Assembly (NCBI GenBank): GCA_964462515.1
Contig: CAYWXK010000022.1
Location: 1 to 64,000, forward strand
Direction of reading: 5' to 3'
DNA length: 64,000 bases
Source: CAYWXK01 sp964462515
Lineage (GTDB): Bacteria > Planctomycetota > Phycisphaerae > Sedimentisphaerales > Anaerobacaceae
Shown here: positions 35,693-44,773 of the stretch, one piece after another
Layout: every line of letters begins with the position of its first letter
Numbering within the stretch: position 1 is the stretch's first letter
Translations under genes and position numbers: made by a program
Notes under the pieces: model-generated
Databases searched by the model: none
The model's input: the letters and a program-made list of their open reading frames with translations, nothing else
Told to the model about the DNA's origin: nothing

Positions 35693-37180
35693 ATGACATT
35701 GGTATCCCTAATAGCGATTGTTATCGGTTCTGCGGTTACGGGGGAACCCTTCGTTACTCTAAGCCGTCAGAAGCAGTTATTTCTTGATGATTACATAATC
35801 AAATCGATGACCAATATCAAGCGTCAAATCCACCCTGCACAAAAATATGACGGCAATCCTGTCCTCTGGCCCGGCGAGAGCTGGGAACCAAAACTCAGCG
35901 TCCTCTATGGCTCGGTCATACGAGATGACGATAAGTTCAGGATGTGGTATCTGTCCGGTATGGGAGTCGGATATGCTGAAAGCAGCGATGGAATTAAGTG
36001 GGTTAAACCACGACTTGATAAAGTTATGATTGACGGACAAAAAACAAATTTATTGTTTGTTAAACAAGGAGAATTCAAAGGGCCGGAAGAATTGCCAACC
36101 TTCTGGGAACTGTTTGGAGTGCACAAAGACGAAAAGGACCCGAATTCGTCTTGCCGTTATAAGATGGGCTTTTTAAGTATTATTCGTCCTTATACCGGGC
36201 CGCGAGCGGACCCGTTTCACCCCACCGACCGCCGGGGACTGGGCGTTGCCGGCAGTCCCGATGGTATCCACTGGCATCTTATTGACGAGTATGCGACTGA
36301 GGCGATTTGTGACGGTGCTACACACTGGATGTTTGATTCATCCAGCCGGAAGTATGTTCTTTACGGGCGAACCAGGAAAACGCTGCCCGATGTAGAGGCG
36401 GCCTGGTCAAAATACAACTGGTATAAAAACTACCACTCCGGTCGAGCTGTTGCTCGCGTCGAGTCGACTGACTTTTTGAAGTGGGATTTCACCGAGCCGG
36501 CTACCGCCCCTGTTGTCATTACCGCCGATGTCAATGACCAGCCTGGCACCGAGATTTACTCGATGATGGTCTTTCCATACGAAGGTGCGTATATTGGTCT
36601 GGTGCAGGTCTTTCACGCCCGCCCGGAAGCCTGTTATTTAGATGTGCAATTGGCTGTCAGTCACGACAGCTTACACTTTACTCGCGTTGCCGATAGAGCG
36701 GTTTTTATTCCTGTTGGCCCAATAGGCAGTTGGGACAGGTTCAATAACTCGCTGGCAAATAATCCGCCTATCCTTGTAGGTGATGAACTTAGATTCTACT
36801 ATAGCGGACGGACGTATCGACATACGCCATACGAAGGAAAAGACACAGGTCCCAGGGCCGGGGGAATCGGATTTGCGACAATTAAAAAAGACCGATTCGT
36901 CTCGCTTCAGGCATCCTTTGACGGAGGCGAGATTCTCACAAAACCACTCATACTCCAGGGTAATAATTTGCACCTCAACGCTAAGTCTGACTTTGGCCAG
37001 ATTTTAGTAGAGGTGCTCGACCTGTCCGGGAATATCATCGCCAGGTCGAAGTCTGTTCGAAGCGACAGCCTGGACATTGTTATCGATTGGGAATATGGCA
37101 GCCTAATAAATCTGAATGACCCCGTAGTGCTGCGGCTGGCGATCAAAAACGCCTGCCTATTCGCTGTTTGGTGCACATAA
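35693..37180 (+). CDS. GH32/GH43-like five-bladed propeller protein
   Basis: The 495-residue product has a short N-terminal hydrophobic segment (LVSLIAIVIGSAVTG) and AGGAG 8 bases before the ATG. Residues about 30-390 have the repeating pattern of five-bladed propeller glycosidases and of planctomycetal proteins annotated as GH32-like (QLFLDDYIIKSM, RMWYLSGMGVGYAESSDGIKW, GVAGSPDGIHWHLIDEY, LRFYYSGRTYRHTPY). The C-terminal 90 residues form a small beta-sandwich. It probably binds or hydrolyses a glycan outside the cytoplasm. Catalytic residues could not be fixed by eye. It diverges from the DUF4838 gene, 103 bases away, and a family A element begins 20 bases after its stop. Confidence 0.7.
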   Translation: MTLVSLIAIVIGSAVTGEPFVTLSRQKQLFLDDYIIKSMTNIKRQIHPAQKYDGNPVLWPGESWEPKLSVLYGSVIRDDDKFRMWYLSGMGVGYAESSDGIKWVKPRLDKVMIDGQKTNLLFVKQGEFKGPEELPTFWELFGVHKDEKDPNSSCRYKMGFLSIIRPYTGPRADPFHPTDRRGLGVAGSPDGIHWHLIDEYATEAICDGATHWMFDSSSRKYVLYGRTRKTLPDVEAAWSKYNWYKNYHSGRAVARVESTDFLKWDFTEPATAPVVITADVNDQPGTEIYSMMVFPYEGAYIGLVQVFHARPEACYLDVQLAVSHDSLHFTRVADRAVFIPVGPIGSWDRFNNSLANNPPILVGDELRFYYSGRTYRHTPYEGKDTGPRAGGIGFATIKKDRFVSLQASFDGGEILTKPLILQGNNLHLNAKSDFGQILVEVLDLSGNIIARSKSVRSDSLDIVIDWEYGSLINLNDPVVLRLAIKNACLFAVWCT

Positions 37181-37200
37181 TCGAAGAAGGTGGATAACCT

Positions 37201-37346
37201 GCCCCGCACCAATGGTTCGACAGGCTCACCATCAGATTCGACAAGCTCACCGCAAGCCCGAGCGGAGTCGATGGATTGTCCGCTCGATAATGAATAATTG
37301 TAATGCTAATAGAAAAAACGACCTCAAAAGTTCAATTGGTGCGGGG
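37201..37346 (-). repeat. Family A dispersed element, copy 3 (longest)
   Basis: About 146 bp. GCCCCGCACCAATGG at the left and CAATTGGTGCGGGG at the right are inverted. On the minus strand it reads as the 52748 copy does, including CCCCGCACCAATTGAACTTT and ATCGAGCGGACAATCC. An extra stretch, GGTGAGCTTGTCGAATCTGA, partly duplicates the core. Confidence 0.8.
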
Positions 37347-37428
37347 GTGCGGGATTTTGTTTTACTGTGCCAAATGGCGCTGTTAATATTAATACTTCAA
37401 AGACCAATAGTATAGAAGGAGCATTGTT

Positions 37429-39153
37429 ATGAGAAAAATGTTGATTTTAGTGATGCCGTGTGTTCTTGCTCTTTTTCTTTTCGGCTGCGCGCATAATGGC
37501 GTTAGCCATCCCCAAGCGGATGCTGATGAAAGGCGGCTGGAAAAGTTCATTTCATCTTATGTTACAAGAATTGCGCCTTTGACCACTACGGCGAACCTTG
37601 AATACTGGGAAGCCTCGACTACCGGTAAAGCAGAACATTACCAGAAGCTAAGCCAACTGCAACTCGTGATTCGCCAGATACACAGTAATCCTCAAGAGTA
37701 TGCCGACCTTAAAAACATAAAGAATTCCGGAAAAATCAAGGACGCGAGGCTTCAGAGACAGTTAGATAAACTCTACTACGCTTATTTGCAAAATCAGATA
37801 GAACCCGAGCTTCTCAAAGAAATTGTCGAGATGGAAACAAAAGTCCAGGAGGAGTATAACAATTTTCGCGGGACAATTGAGGGCAAAAGGGTCACAATGA
37901 GTGACATCTACCTGATTATGACGACCGAGAAAGACTGCCGTAAAAGAGAGCTTGCCTGGAGGGCCAGTAAGCAGGTCGGGGATGCCATTTTTGCTGATTT
38001 TATAAAGTTAGTCAAGCTGCGTAACCAGGCAGCCCGTAAACTTGGCTTCGACAACTACCACAATCTTTCGATAGTTACCGGCGAGCAGAGTATCGAGGAG
38101 CTTGACCACATCTTCGACGACCTCGATAAATTGACCGGCGAACCATTTGCCCAATTAAAGGAGGAATTGGACCGTATCCTAGCAGACAGCTACGGCATCG
38201 CTCCAAAAGATTTGATGCCCTGGCATTATCATGACCCATTCTTCCAGAGGTCGCCGCTGGTTTATGGCGTGGACCTGGACATCTATTATAAGGACAAGGA
38301 TGTGAAGGAACTGGCTGAAAGATACTACGCCGGTATAGGACTGCCCGTTGATGACATTCTTGCCCGCAGCGACCTTTACGACCGCGAAGGCAAATATCCT
38401 CATGCTTTCAGTCACGATGTTGACCGCCGTGGTGACGTTCGCATCCTCTGTAATCTGCAAAATACCGAACGCTGGATGGAAACGATACTGCACGAATTAG
38501 GTCATGCGATTTACAGTAAATATCACGACCAAAACGAACCCTGGCTGCTTAGAGAGCCGGCCCACAGCTTTACCACTGAGGCTATTGCCGTTTTCTTCGG
38601 GCGCCTCAGCCGCAATCCTGCCTGGATGCAGCAAATGCTGGACCTCTCGCCAGAGCAGCGAAAAGAAATTGAGCAGGTTAGCTGGAAATATACCAGGTTT
38701 CAGCAAATCCTTTTCGCTCGCTGGGCAATGGTTATGTATCATTTTGAAAAGCAGCTTTATGCCAACCCCGACCAGGACCTCAATAATCTGTGGTGGGATT
38801 TGGTTGAGAAATACCAGCTTGTCAGACGGCCGCCGGGGCCTGTTGATGCAGGGTGGGCATCCAAACTACATTTTACCACCGCACCCTGTTACTATCATAA
38901 CTATATGCTTGGTGAGCTGCTTGCTTCTCAATGGCATCATTACATTGTTCACAACGTGCTGGGGCTCGAATCGGATGAAAATGTAAGCTATGCTGATGAC
39001 AAAAAGGTTGGAGATTATCTGCGCCGAAAGGTTTTTGCGCCCGGCGCACGATACCACTGGAACGAGATGATAAGGCGAGCAACCGGAGAGCCGCTGACGC
39101 CAAAATACTTCGTTGAGCAGTTCGTCCAAAAAGATTCCAAATCTTCAATATAG
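37429..39153 (+). CDS. M2/M3-type zinc metallopeptidase lipoprotein
   Basis: The 574-residue lipoprotein (LALFLFGC, Cys20) is a gluzincin: HELGH at 355-359 with the third ligand Glu384 in HSFTTEAIAVFF, a spacing of 25 residues that fits the M2 (angiotensin-converting enzyme-like) and M3 peptidyl-dipeptidase families. The N-terminal helical region (about 25-230) is that of the same fold. Such enzymes release di- or short peptides from oligopeptides. GAAGGAG stands 7 bases before the ATG. It is the first of four plus-strand genes for peptide use, with a symporter, an Xaa-Pro aminopeptidase and a DPP-IV-like peptidase. It is anchored where peptides would meet it before import. Confidence 0.85.
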   Translation: MRKMLILVMPCVLALFLFGCAHNGVSHPQADADERRLEKFISSYVTRIAPLTTTANLEYWEASTTGKAEHYQKLSQLQLVIRQIHSNPQEYADLKNIKNSGKIKDARLQRQLDKLYYAYLQNQIEPELLKEIVEMETKVQEEYNNFRGTIEGKRVTMSDIYLIMTTEKDCRKRELAWRASKQVGDAIFADFIKLVKLRNQAARKLGFDNYHNLSIVTGEQSIEELDHIFDDLDKLTGEPFAQLKEELDRILADSYGIAPKDLMPWHYHDPFFQRSPLVYGVDLDIYYKDKDVKELAERYYAGIGLPVDDILARSDLYDREGKYPHAFSHDVDRRGDVRILCNLQNTERWMETILHELGHAIYSKYHDQNEPWLLREPAHSFTTEAIAVFFGRLSRNPAWMQQMLDLSPEQRKEIEQVSWKYTRFQQILFARWAMVMYHFEKQLYANPDQDLNNLWWDLVEKYQLVRRPPGPVDAGWASKLHFTTAPCYYHNYMLGELLASQWHHYIVHNVLGLESDENVSYADDKKVGDYLRRKVFAPGARYHWNEMIRRATGEPLTPKYFVEQFVQKDSKSSI

Positions 39154-39224
39154 TGACACAGCAATCCGTCAAAGTGTTGTAAATACTATTGAATTCATTT
39201 AATTTATAACCACTGCCAAAAAAG

Positions 39225-40682
39225 ATGATTTACTTAGTTGTCATACTAATCTATTTATTCGTTCTGGTCGGCGTCGGGATTTACAAGTCCCGACAGGTCA
39301 GAACCGGCGCGGATTTCTCGGTGGCGGGCAGGTCGCTTTCGCCGTGGATTCTTGTCTGCACGATGCTTGCCGCCTGGATTGGAACCGGCTCAATCGTGGG
39401 TAATGCCGGGAAGGCTTATGAAACCGGATTGGCCGCCCTGATTTTGCCCTGGGGTAGTGTGATTGGTCTGGTTATTCTGACCCGCATAGCGCCGAAAGTA
39501 CGCAGCTTCGAGGTCTATTCCGTTCCGGAGATAATAGGTTTAAGGTATGGCCAAACAGCGCGTCTTCTGGCTGTCATTGCTTTAGTGCTTGCATATATGG
39601 TGATTGTAAGCTATCAGTTTAATGCCGGAGGGGCCGTTCTTGAAGTGATACTGGCCGACAAAGCCGGTAATCCGTTTCTATCCGCGAAAACAACCACGAT
39701 TATTGCGGCTGCATTTATTATTACCTACACAATATTGGCAGGGCTTTTGAGTCTTGCTTATACGGACATTATTACCGGCATCATCATAACCACCGTCCTG
39801 ATGGCAGCTTTTCCTGTGCTCTGGTTCAAGGCCGGCGGCTGGGCAGGTATGGAGGCTGCTTTTGCTGCTATGGGTAATAGACCCAATCATTTAAAATTCT
39901 GGGGAGTCTACTCCAACCCTGAGGTTATCAATTATTGCCTTCCGGCGTTTCTGTTGATTCTTGGCGATGCAAACCAATACCAGCGTTTCTTCGCGAGCAA
40001 AGATGCAAAAGGCGCCAAAACGGCAGTAACTTTTATGATATTTGCGGTCCTGGTAATCGAAAGTTTAATTATTCTGGAGGCGTGGATATGTTCCAGTTTA
40101 ATACCTAACGCCGCGAGCGGAAAATACGTGCTTATCTATGCAGCCAAGAATTTTATGCCGATGATTCTTGGGGTCTTTTTCCTCATAACGGTTGTGGGAA
40201 TAATTATTTCTACCGCCGATTCGTTTCTGCTAATCCCGGCAACCTGCGTCATCCGCGATATCTATACGAATTATATCAACCCGAAAGCATCGGAAAAGAA
40301 AGTCGTCTTTATGAGCAGATTGTTTGTGCTCGCCTTCGGGATTATCGCATATCTGGTCTCTCTGGCTTTCGCTGAATCAACGACCATATTCGAGAAGGCG
40401 CTTTATGCCTATACAATTTATGGGTCGGCCATAACACCCTGCCTTGTTGCAGCGATGTTCTGGAAAAGGGCAACAACCGCGGGGGCAATCGCTTCCATTG
40501 TTGCCGGCACTGTTGTAACTTTGATTTGGTCTGAGGCCGACTTCATAAAGCAATTGCTGCCTTCTGCCGTCCAGGGTTTGGATGCAGTGTTGCCGGCGAT
40601 AACCGTATCGGTTGCCGCCCTTGTTTTAGTGAGTCTTGTAACCAGGAAAAAATCCACTGAAGGCCGGAGTGGAAAAAATTAA
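39225..40682 (+). CDS. Sodium:solute symporter (SSS family)
   Basis: The 485-residue integral membrane protein has about 13 predicted helices and SSS-family marks such as DFSVAGRSLSPWILVCTMLAAWIG near the start, and LILGDANQYQRFFASKDAKG in the middle. The family imports proline, sugars, pantothenate, nucleosides and others with Na+. The substrate is not readable. Its position, three bases before a proline-specific aminopeptidase gene and after a peptidase gene, makes an amino acid or peptide product such as proline or hydroxyproline a reasonable guess. A short palindrome (39273-39294, GTCGGGA and TCCCGAC arms) lies in the first helix. Confidence 0.88.
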   Translation: MIYLVVILIYLFVLVGVGIYKSRQVRTGADFSVAGRSLSPWILVCTMLAAWIGTGSIVGNAGKAYETGLAALILPWGSVIGLVILTRIAPKVRSFEVYSVPEIIGLRYGQTARLLAVIALVLAYMVIVSYQFNAGGAVLEVILADKAGNPFLSAKTTTIIAAAFIITYTILAGLLSLAYTDIITGIIITTVLMAAFPVLWFKAGGWAGMEAAFAAMGNRPNHLKFWGVYSNPEVINYCLPAFLLILGDANQYQRFFASKDAKGAKTAVTFMIFAVLVIESLIILEAWICSSLIPNAASGKYVLIYAAKNFMPMILGVFFLITVVGIIISTADSFLLIPATCVIRDIYTNYINPKASEKKVVFMSRLFVLAFGIIAYLVSLAFAESTTIFEKALYAYTIYGSAITPCLVAAMFWKRATTAGAIASIVAGTVVTLIWSEADFIKQLLPSAVQGLDAVLPAITVSVAALVLVSLVTRKKSTEGRSGKN

Positions 40683-40685
40683 GAA

Positions 40686-42098
40686 ATGTTTCCTGCAAAC
40701 ATATATATTGAAAGAAGAAAACTTTTAAGGACGCAGTTGCAGTCCGGCTTGATTCTGTTATTGGGCAACCAGCAAAGCCCGATGAATTTTGCGGACAATC
40801 ATTATCCCTTCCGCCAGGATAGTTCCTTCCTTTATTTCTTTGGTCTGGATTTGGCGGACCTGGCTGCTGTTATCGATGTCGATGAGGCAAAAGAATGTGT
40901 TTTTGGTAACGACCTGACGGTAGATGATATTATCTGGACCGGCCCTCAGCCATCCCTGAAAGAAAAATGTCAAAAGGCCGGTATTTTAGAAACTGCCCCA
41001 TCTGATAAATTGCAGGAGATTCTGGCAAAAGCTGAAAGGCAAGGAAGGAAAATACATTTTCTTCCGCAATACCGGACAGAAAATATCTTGAAAATCGAGC
41101 GATTGCTGCCCCCCGTTTCTGCTTTCGCAGAAAGCACGGGGGCTATGGCAATTCAGCAGCACTCCTCACAAATTCTGGTCAAAGCCGTTGTGTCGCAGAG
41201 GTCGATAAAAAATAAAGAAGAGATAGAGCAAATTGAGACCGCCATTGACATCAGCTACGAGATGCAAATGCTGGCGATGAAAATGTCAAAGCCCGGCGTG
41301 CACGAGAGAGAGGTGGCCGGGGCGATGGAGGCAATCGCCCTCTCACAGGGTTCTGGCCTTGCATTTCCTACTATTTTCTCAATCAACGGCCAAACGCTTC
41401 ACAATCACAATTACGTCAACATAATGAAGCAAGGCGATATTGCTATCAACGACTCTGGTGTTGAGTCGGAACTTCATTACGCCAGTGACATAACCAGGAC
41501 AATCCCGGTCGGCGGCAGATTCTCGCAGAGACAAAAGGAAATCTACTCAATTGTTCTAAATGCGCAAGAGAAAGCAATTAATGCGGTAAAACCGGGCGTT
41601 GAATTCAGAGCTGTTCATCGTCTCGGCTGCAAAATTCTTGCAACGGGATTAAAAGATTTGGGCTTAATGAAAGGCGATATCAACGAGGCTGTTGATGCGG
41701 GCGCGCATACTTTGTTTTTCCCGTGCGGCCTGGGACACATGTTAGGCCTTGATGTCCACGATATGGAAGCTCTGGGAGAGGACTACGTTGGTTATACGGA
41801 TACAATTAAGCGGAATCCTGAGTTCGGCTGGAAGTCCCTGCGGCTTGCCAAGGCACTTGAGCAGGGTTTTGTAATCACGGTCGAGCCGGGAGTTTATTTT
41901 ATTCCGGAATTGATTGACCGCTGGAAGGCCGAGCAAAAATGCTCTGCCTATATCAATTACAATGCTGTTGAAAAATACCGCGACTTTGGCGGAATCCGCA
42001 TCGAAGACGATGTGCTTGTAACAAAAAACGGCCATCGTATATTGGGCAGGCCAATACCAAAAACCGTAGACGAGGTCGAAGAAATATCATCGTGTTAA
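40686..42098 (+). CDS. pepP: Xaa-Pro aminopeptidase (M24B), with an in-frame repeat
   Basis: The 470-residue protein has the aminopeptidase P N-terminal domain (about 1-140; QSPMNFADNHYPFRQDSSFLYFFGLD) and an M24 pita-bread domain. The metal ligands are visible as Asp256 (INDSG), Asp268 (YASDITRT), His351 (GLGHMLGLDVHD), Glu400 (TVEPGVYF) and Glu440 (RIEDDVLV). It removes the N-terminal residue from Xaa-Pro peptides. It starts three bases after the symporter stop. Residues about 142-153 (PPVSAFAESTGA) are encoded by a family D hairpin element at the junction between the two domains, where an insertion is likely tolerated. Confidence 0.93.
   Translation: MFPANIYIERRKLLRTQLQSGLILLLGNQQSPMNFADNHYPFRQDSSFLYFFGLDLADLAAVIDVDEAKECVFGNDLTVDDIIWTGPQPSLKEKCQKAGILETAPSDKLQEILAKAERQGRKIHFLPQYRTENILKIERLLPPVSAFAESTGAMAIQQHSSQILVKAVVSQRSIKNKEEIEQIETAIDISYEMQMLAMKMSKPGVHEREVAGAMEAIALSQGSGLAFPTIFSINGQTLHNHNYVNIMKQGDIAINDSGVESELHYASDITRTIPVGGRFSQRQKEIYSIVLNAQEKAINAVKPGVEFRAVHRLGCKILATGLKDLGLMKGDINEAVDAGAHTLFFPCGLGHMLGLDVHDMEALGEDYVGYTDTIKRNPEFGWKSLRLAKALEQGFVITVEPGVYFIPELIDRWKAEQKCSAYINYNAVEKYRDFGGIRIEDDVLVTKNGHRILGRPIPKTVDEVEEISSC
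41109..41143. repeat. Family D hairpin, copy 2, in frame inside pepP
   Basis: CCCCCCGTTTCTGC, loop TTTC, GCAGAAA, then GCACGGGGGC. It differs from the 33158 copy mostly by compensating changes in the stem (TTCTTGC/GCAAGAA against TTTCTGC/GCAGAAA). It encodes a linker segment of the Xaa-Pro aminopeptidase without shifting the frame. Confidence 0.7.
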
Positions 42099-42156
42099 TA
42101 AACCCCGTTAGCAAAAACCCCCTGTCTTTTAGACGGGTAAAAGGCGGAAAGAAGCA

Positions 42157-44754
42157 ATGAAAGTTACATCTAAACAGAAGATTCTCATTCGAGTTATTGT
42201 TTTCGTGACATTGTTCTTTGTAGTTCGAAGTGCCATCGCGCAAGGCACGCGCAGCGACTACGAGCGTGCGCTCAATCTTGGCAAAGTTACAGCTAACAAG
42301 GTATTTCGGCAGCGTGTTAATCCTCACTGGTTTGCGGACAATACTAAATTTTGGTATCGCAACGACCTGGCTGATGATGCACGCCCCGTTAGAAATTCTA
42401 CGGCGGGCAATACGATACCAAAAGGGGAAATTTCTAACGGGGCATGTGAGTTTATCCTTGTGAACACCCAGACCGGTATGAGACAACCGGCATTCGACCA
42501 TGAGCGCCTCGCGGAATCACTTGCCAGGGCTGCCGGGAAAGAGATACAGGCTAATCGACTCCCAATCGACAGACTGAAATTCAACGATTCCTTGTCTGAG
42601 CTTCAATTCACCAGCGAGGGCAAGCGGTGGAATTGCGATTTAAATAGCTACGAAATTCAAGAAGTATCAAAAGACGAACAAGCGGCCTCTTCTCTCCAAC
42701 CGCATGCCGAGCCGCACCCAAGTATCCAAAGCGACGAGGAGACTTCGGTTACCTTCACCAACCGCACCGATGGCGACGTAGAGCTTTATTGGGTGGACTT
42801 CGAGGGCGAGCGCCGCCTCTATGCCACAATCCGCGCTGGCGAGCAGCACGAGCAGCACACCTTTGCAGGACACGTCTGGCTGGTAACGGATAAAACCGGT
42901 AAGACGCTGGCAGTATTTATCGCCACGGCAGAAGCAGGAGAGGCCCTAATAGACGAGACCTCTATTCGTGAAGCTGCTACAAGAGAAAAACCCAAGATGG
43001 CAAAGTCTCGCGGCGAATCTCCCGATGGAAAATGGCTTGCCTTTATCAAAGACTACAATCTATATCTTCGGAACCTCGAAAACGGCATTGAGTTTGCCTT
43101 GAGCAGCGATGGGACAGCAGAAGATGCATATTCGGAGCATCTGCACTGGTCGCCGGATTCGCAGAAATTAGTTGTGCTGCGTGTCTGTAAGGGCGAGGAT
43201 AGAAAAGTTTATGTGATTGAATCATCGCCAAAGGAGCAATTGCAGCCGAAGCTGCACACGTTCTCTTACGCCAAACCCGGCGACAAAATAGACATATCTT
43301 CGCCACAATTGTTCGATGTCGTCCGCAAGTGCCGGACTCCTATCTCAGACCAGCTTTTTACAAACCCGTGGAGCATTTCAGAGATTCGCTGGACGCCGGA
43401 TTCCAGCCGATTTACCTTTCTCTACAATCAGCGAGGTCACCAGGTGCTACGGATTGTAAGTGTGGACGCCGTCAGCGGCGAAACGCGAGCCGTTATCGAT
43501 GAACACAGTTCGACGTTCATCGATTATGCCAGCAAGCAGTTCAGTTATTACCTTGACGACACGAAAGAAATTATCTGGATGTCGGAGCGGGATGGCTGGA
43601 ACCACCTATACCTTTATGATGCCCAAACTGGTTGCGTAAAAAACCAGATTACCAAAGGCCAATGGGTCGTGCGAGGTGTCGAGCACGTGGACGAGGCCAA
43701 ACGACAAATCTGGTTTCGGGCCGGCGGCATCCGGGATGGACAGGACCCTTATTATGTGCATTTATGCCGTGTTAACTTTGATGGCTCAGGTCTGATAGTA
43801 CTAACGGAAGGGGATGGCAGCCACGAGATAGAATTTTCGCCGGACCGTCGATTCTTTCTGGACAAATGGTCCCGCGTCGAACAGCCGCCTATCACAGAGC
43901 TGCGCAGCGCTGCCAACGGCAAACTGGTTTGCGAACTGGAGCGAGCCGATTGGAGCAAGCTGCTGGAGACGGGCTGGCGTCCGCCCGAACGATTTGCCGC
44001 AAAGGGCAGGGACGGCAAAACAGATATTTATGGTATCATTATCCGTCCGAGCAACTTCGACCCGAACCTCAAATACCCGGTGATTGAAGAGATATATGCT
44101 GGCCCTCAAGGCGCCTTTGTACCCAAATCCTTCGGGCTGCAAACTCGCCAGCACTCTATTGCTGAACTTGGCTTTATTGTCGTTCAGATTGATGGTATGG
44201 GCACATCATACCGCTCGAAGGCATTCCACGATGTCTGCTGGAAGAACCTCGGCGATTCTGGTTTTCCCGACCGGATTTTGTGGATGCAGGTAGCGGCGGC
44301 AAAGTATCCATATATGGATATTACCCGTGTCGGTATCTATGGCGGCTCGGCAGGCGGGCAAAGCGCCCTGCGGGCGCTATTGGCCTTTGGCGATTTTTAC
44401 AAAGTAGCGGTCGCCGATTGCGGCTGCCACGATAACCGGATGGACAAGATTTGGTGGAATGAGCTTTGGATGGGCTGGCCTGTCGGGCCACATTACGAAG
44501 AGCAATCGAACGTTATACAAGCCCACAAGCTCCAGGGCAAACTCCTGTTCACCGTAGGGGAGCTTGACAGGAACGTTGACCCTGCTTCAACTATGCAGGT
44601 TGTCAATGCACTTATTAAAGCGGACAAGGATTTCGACCTGCTTATCGTGCCGGGGCAGGGACACGGTGTGGGAGAGACACCTTACGCCAGCCGACGGCGT
44701 ATGGATTTCTTTGTCCGCCACCTGCTGGGTGTCCAACCTCGCAGTAAGCCGTAA
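42157..44754 (+). CDS. S9 dipeptidyl-peptidase IV-like enzyme with an embedded VHL-beta domain and an in-frame repeat
   Basis: The 865-residue exported enzyme (signal peptide to about residue 28) has a DPP-IV N-terminal propeller (about 30-590) and an S9 hydrolase domain. The catalytic triad is Ser731 (YGGSAGG), Asp804 (GELDRNVD) and His836 (GQGHGVG). DPP-IV enzymes release Xaa-Pro or Xaa-Ala dipeptides. Two features are unusual. Residues about 76-96 (ARPVRNSTAGNTIPKGEISN) are encoded by a family B inverted repeat (42383-42443), between FWYRNDLAD and EFILVNTQTG, which should be adjacent. Residues about 198-265 match the beta domain of the von Hippel-Lindau protein (FTNRTDGDVELYWVDFEGE, YATIRAGEQHEQHTFAGHVW). 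It closes the peptidase-symporter cluster, 58 bases after pepP. Confidence 0.92.
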   Translation: MKVTSKQKILIRVIVFVTLFFVVRSAIAQGTRSDYERALNLGKVTANKVFRQRVNPHWFADNTKFWYRNDLADDARPVRNSTAGNTIPKGEISNGACEFILVNTQTGMRQPAFDHERLAESLARAAGKEIQANRLPIDRLKFNDSLSELQFTSEGKRWNCDLNSYEIQEVSKDEQAASSLQPHAEPHPSIQSDEETSVTFTNRTDGDVELYWVDFEGERRLYATIRAGEQHEQHTFAGHVWLVTDKTGKTLAVFIATAEAGEALIDETSIREAATREKPKMAKSRGESPDGKWLAFIKDYNLYLRNLENGIEFALSSDGTAEDAYSEHLHWSPDSQKLVVLRVCKGEDRKVYVIESSPKEQLQPKLHTFSYAKPGDKIDISSPQLFDVVRKCRTPISDQLFTNPWSISEIRWTPDSSRFTFLYNQRGHQVLRIVSVDAVSGETRAVIDEHSSTFIDYASKQFSYYLDDTKEIIWMSERDGWNHLYLYDAQTGCVKNQITKGQWVVRGVEHVDEAKRQIWFRAGGIRDGQDPYYVHLCRVNFDGSGLIVLTEGDGSHEIEFSPDRRFFLDKWSRVEQPPITELRSAANGKLVCELERADWSKLLETGWRPPERFAAKGRDGKTDIYGIIIRPSNFDPNLKYPVIEEIYAGPQGAFVPKSFGLQTRQHSIAELGFIVVQIDGMGTSYRSKAFHDVCWKNLGDSGFPDRILWMQVAAAKYPYMDITRVGIYGGSAGGQSALRALLAFGDFYKVAVADCGCHDNRMDKIWWNELWMGWPVGPHYEEQSNVIQAHKLQGKLLFTVGELDRNVDPASTMQVVNALIKADKDFDLLIVPGQGHGVGETPYASRRRMDFFVRHLLGVQPRSKP
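42383..42443. repeat. Family B inverted repeat, copy 4, in frame inside the DPP-IV-like gene
   Basis: GCCCCGTTAGAAA (42383-42395) and TTTCTAACGGGGC (42431-42443) are perfect 13-bp inverted repeats around 35 bases. This is the cleanest copy of the family in the window. Both arms are read as codons of the peptidase (RPVRN and ISNGA). A degenerate copy also lies just upstream of the gene, near 42103-42140. Confidence 0.85.
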
Positions 44755-44773
44755 GCTGTTGCTATCTTGCTAC

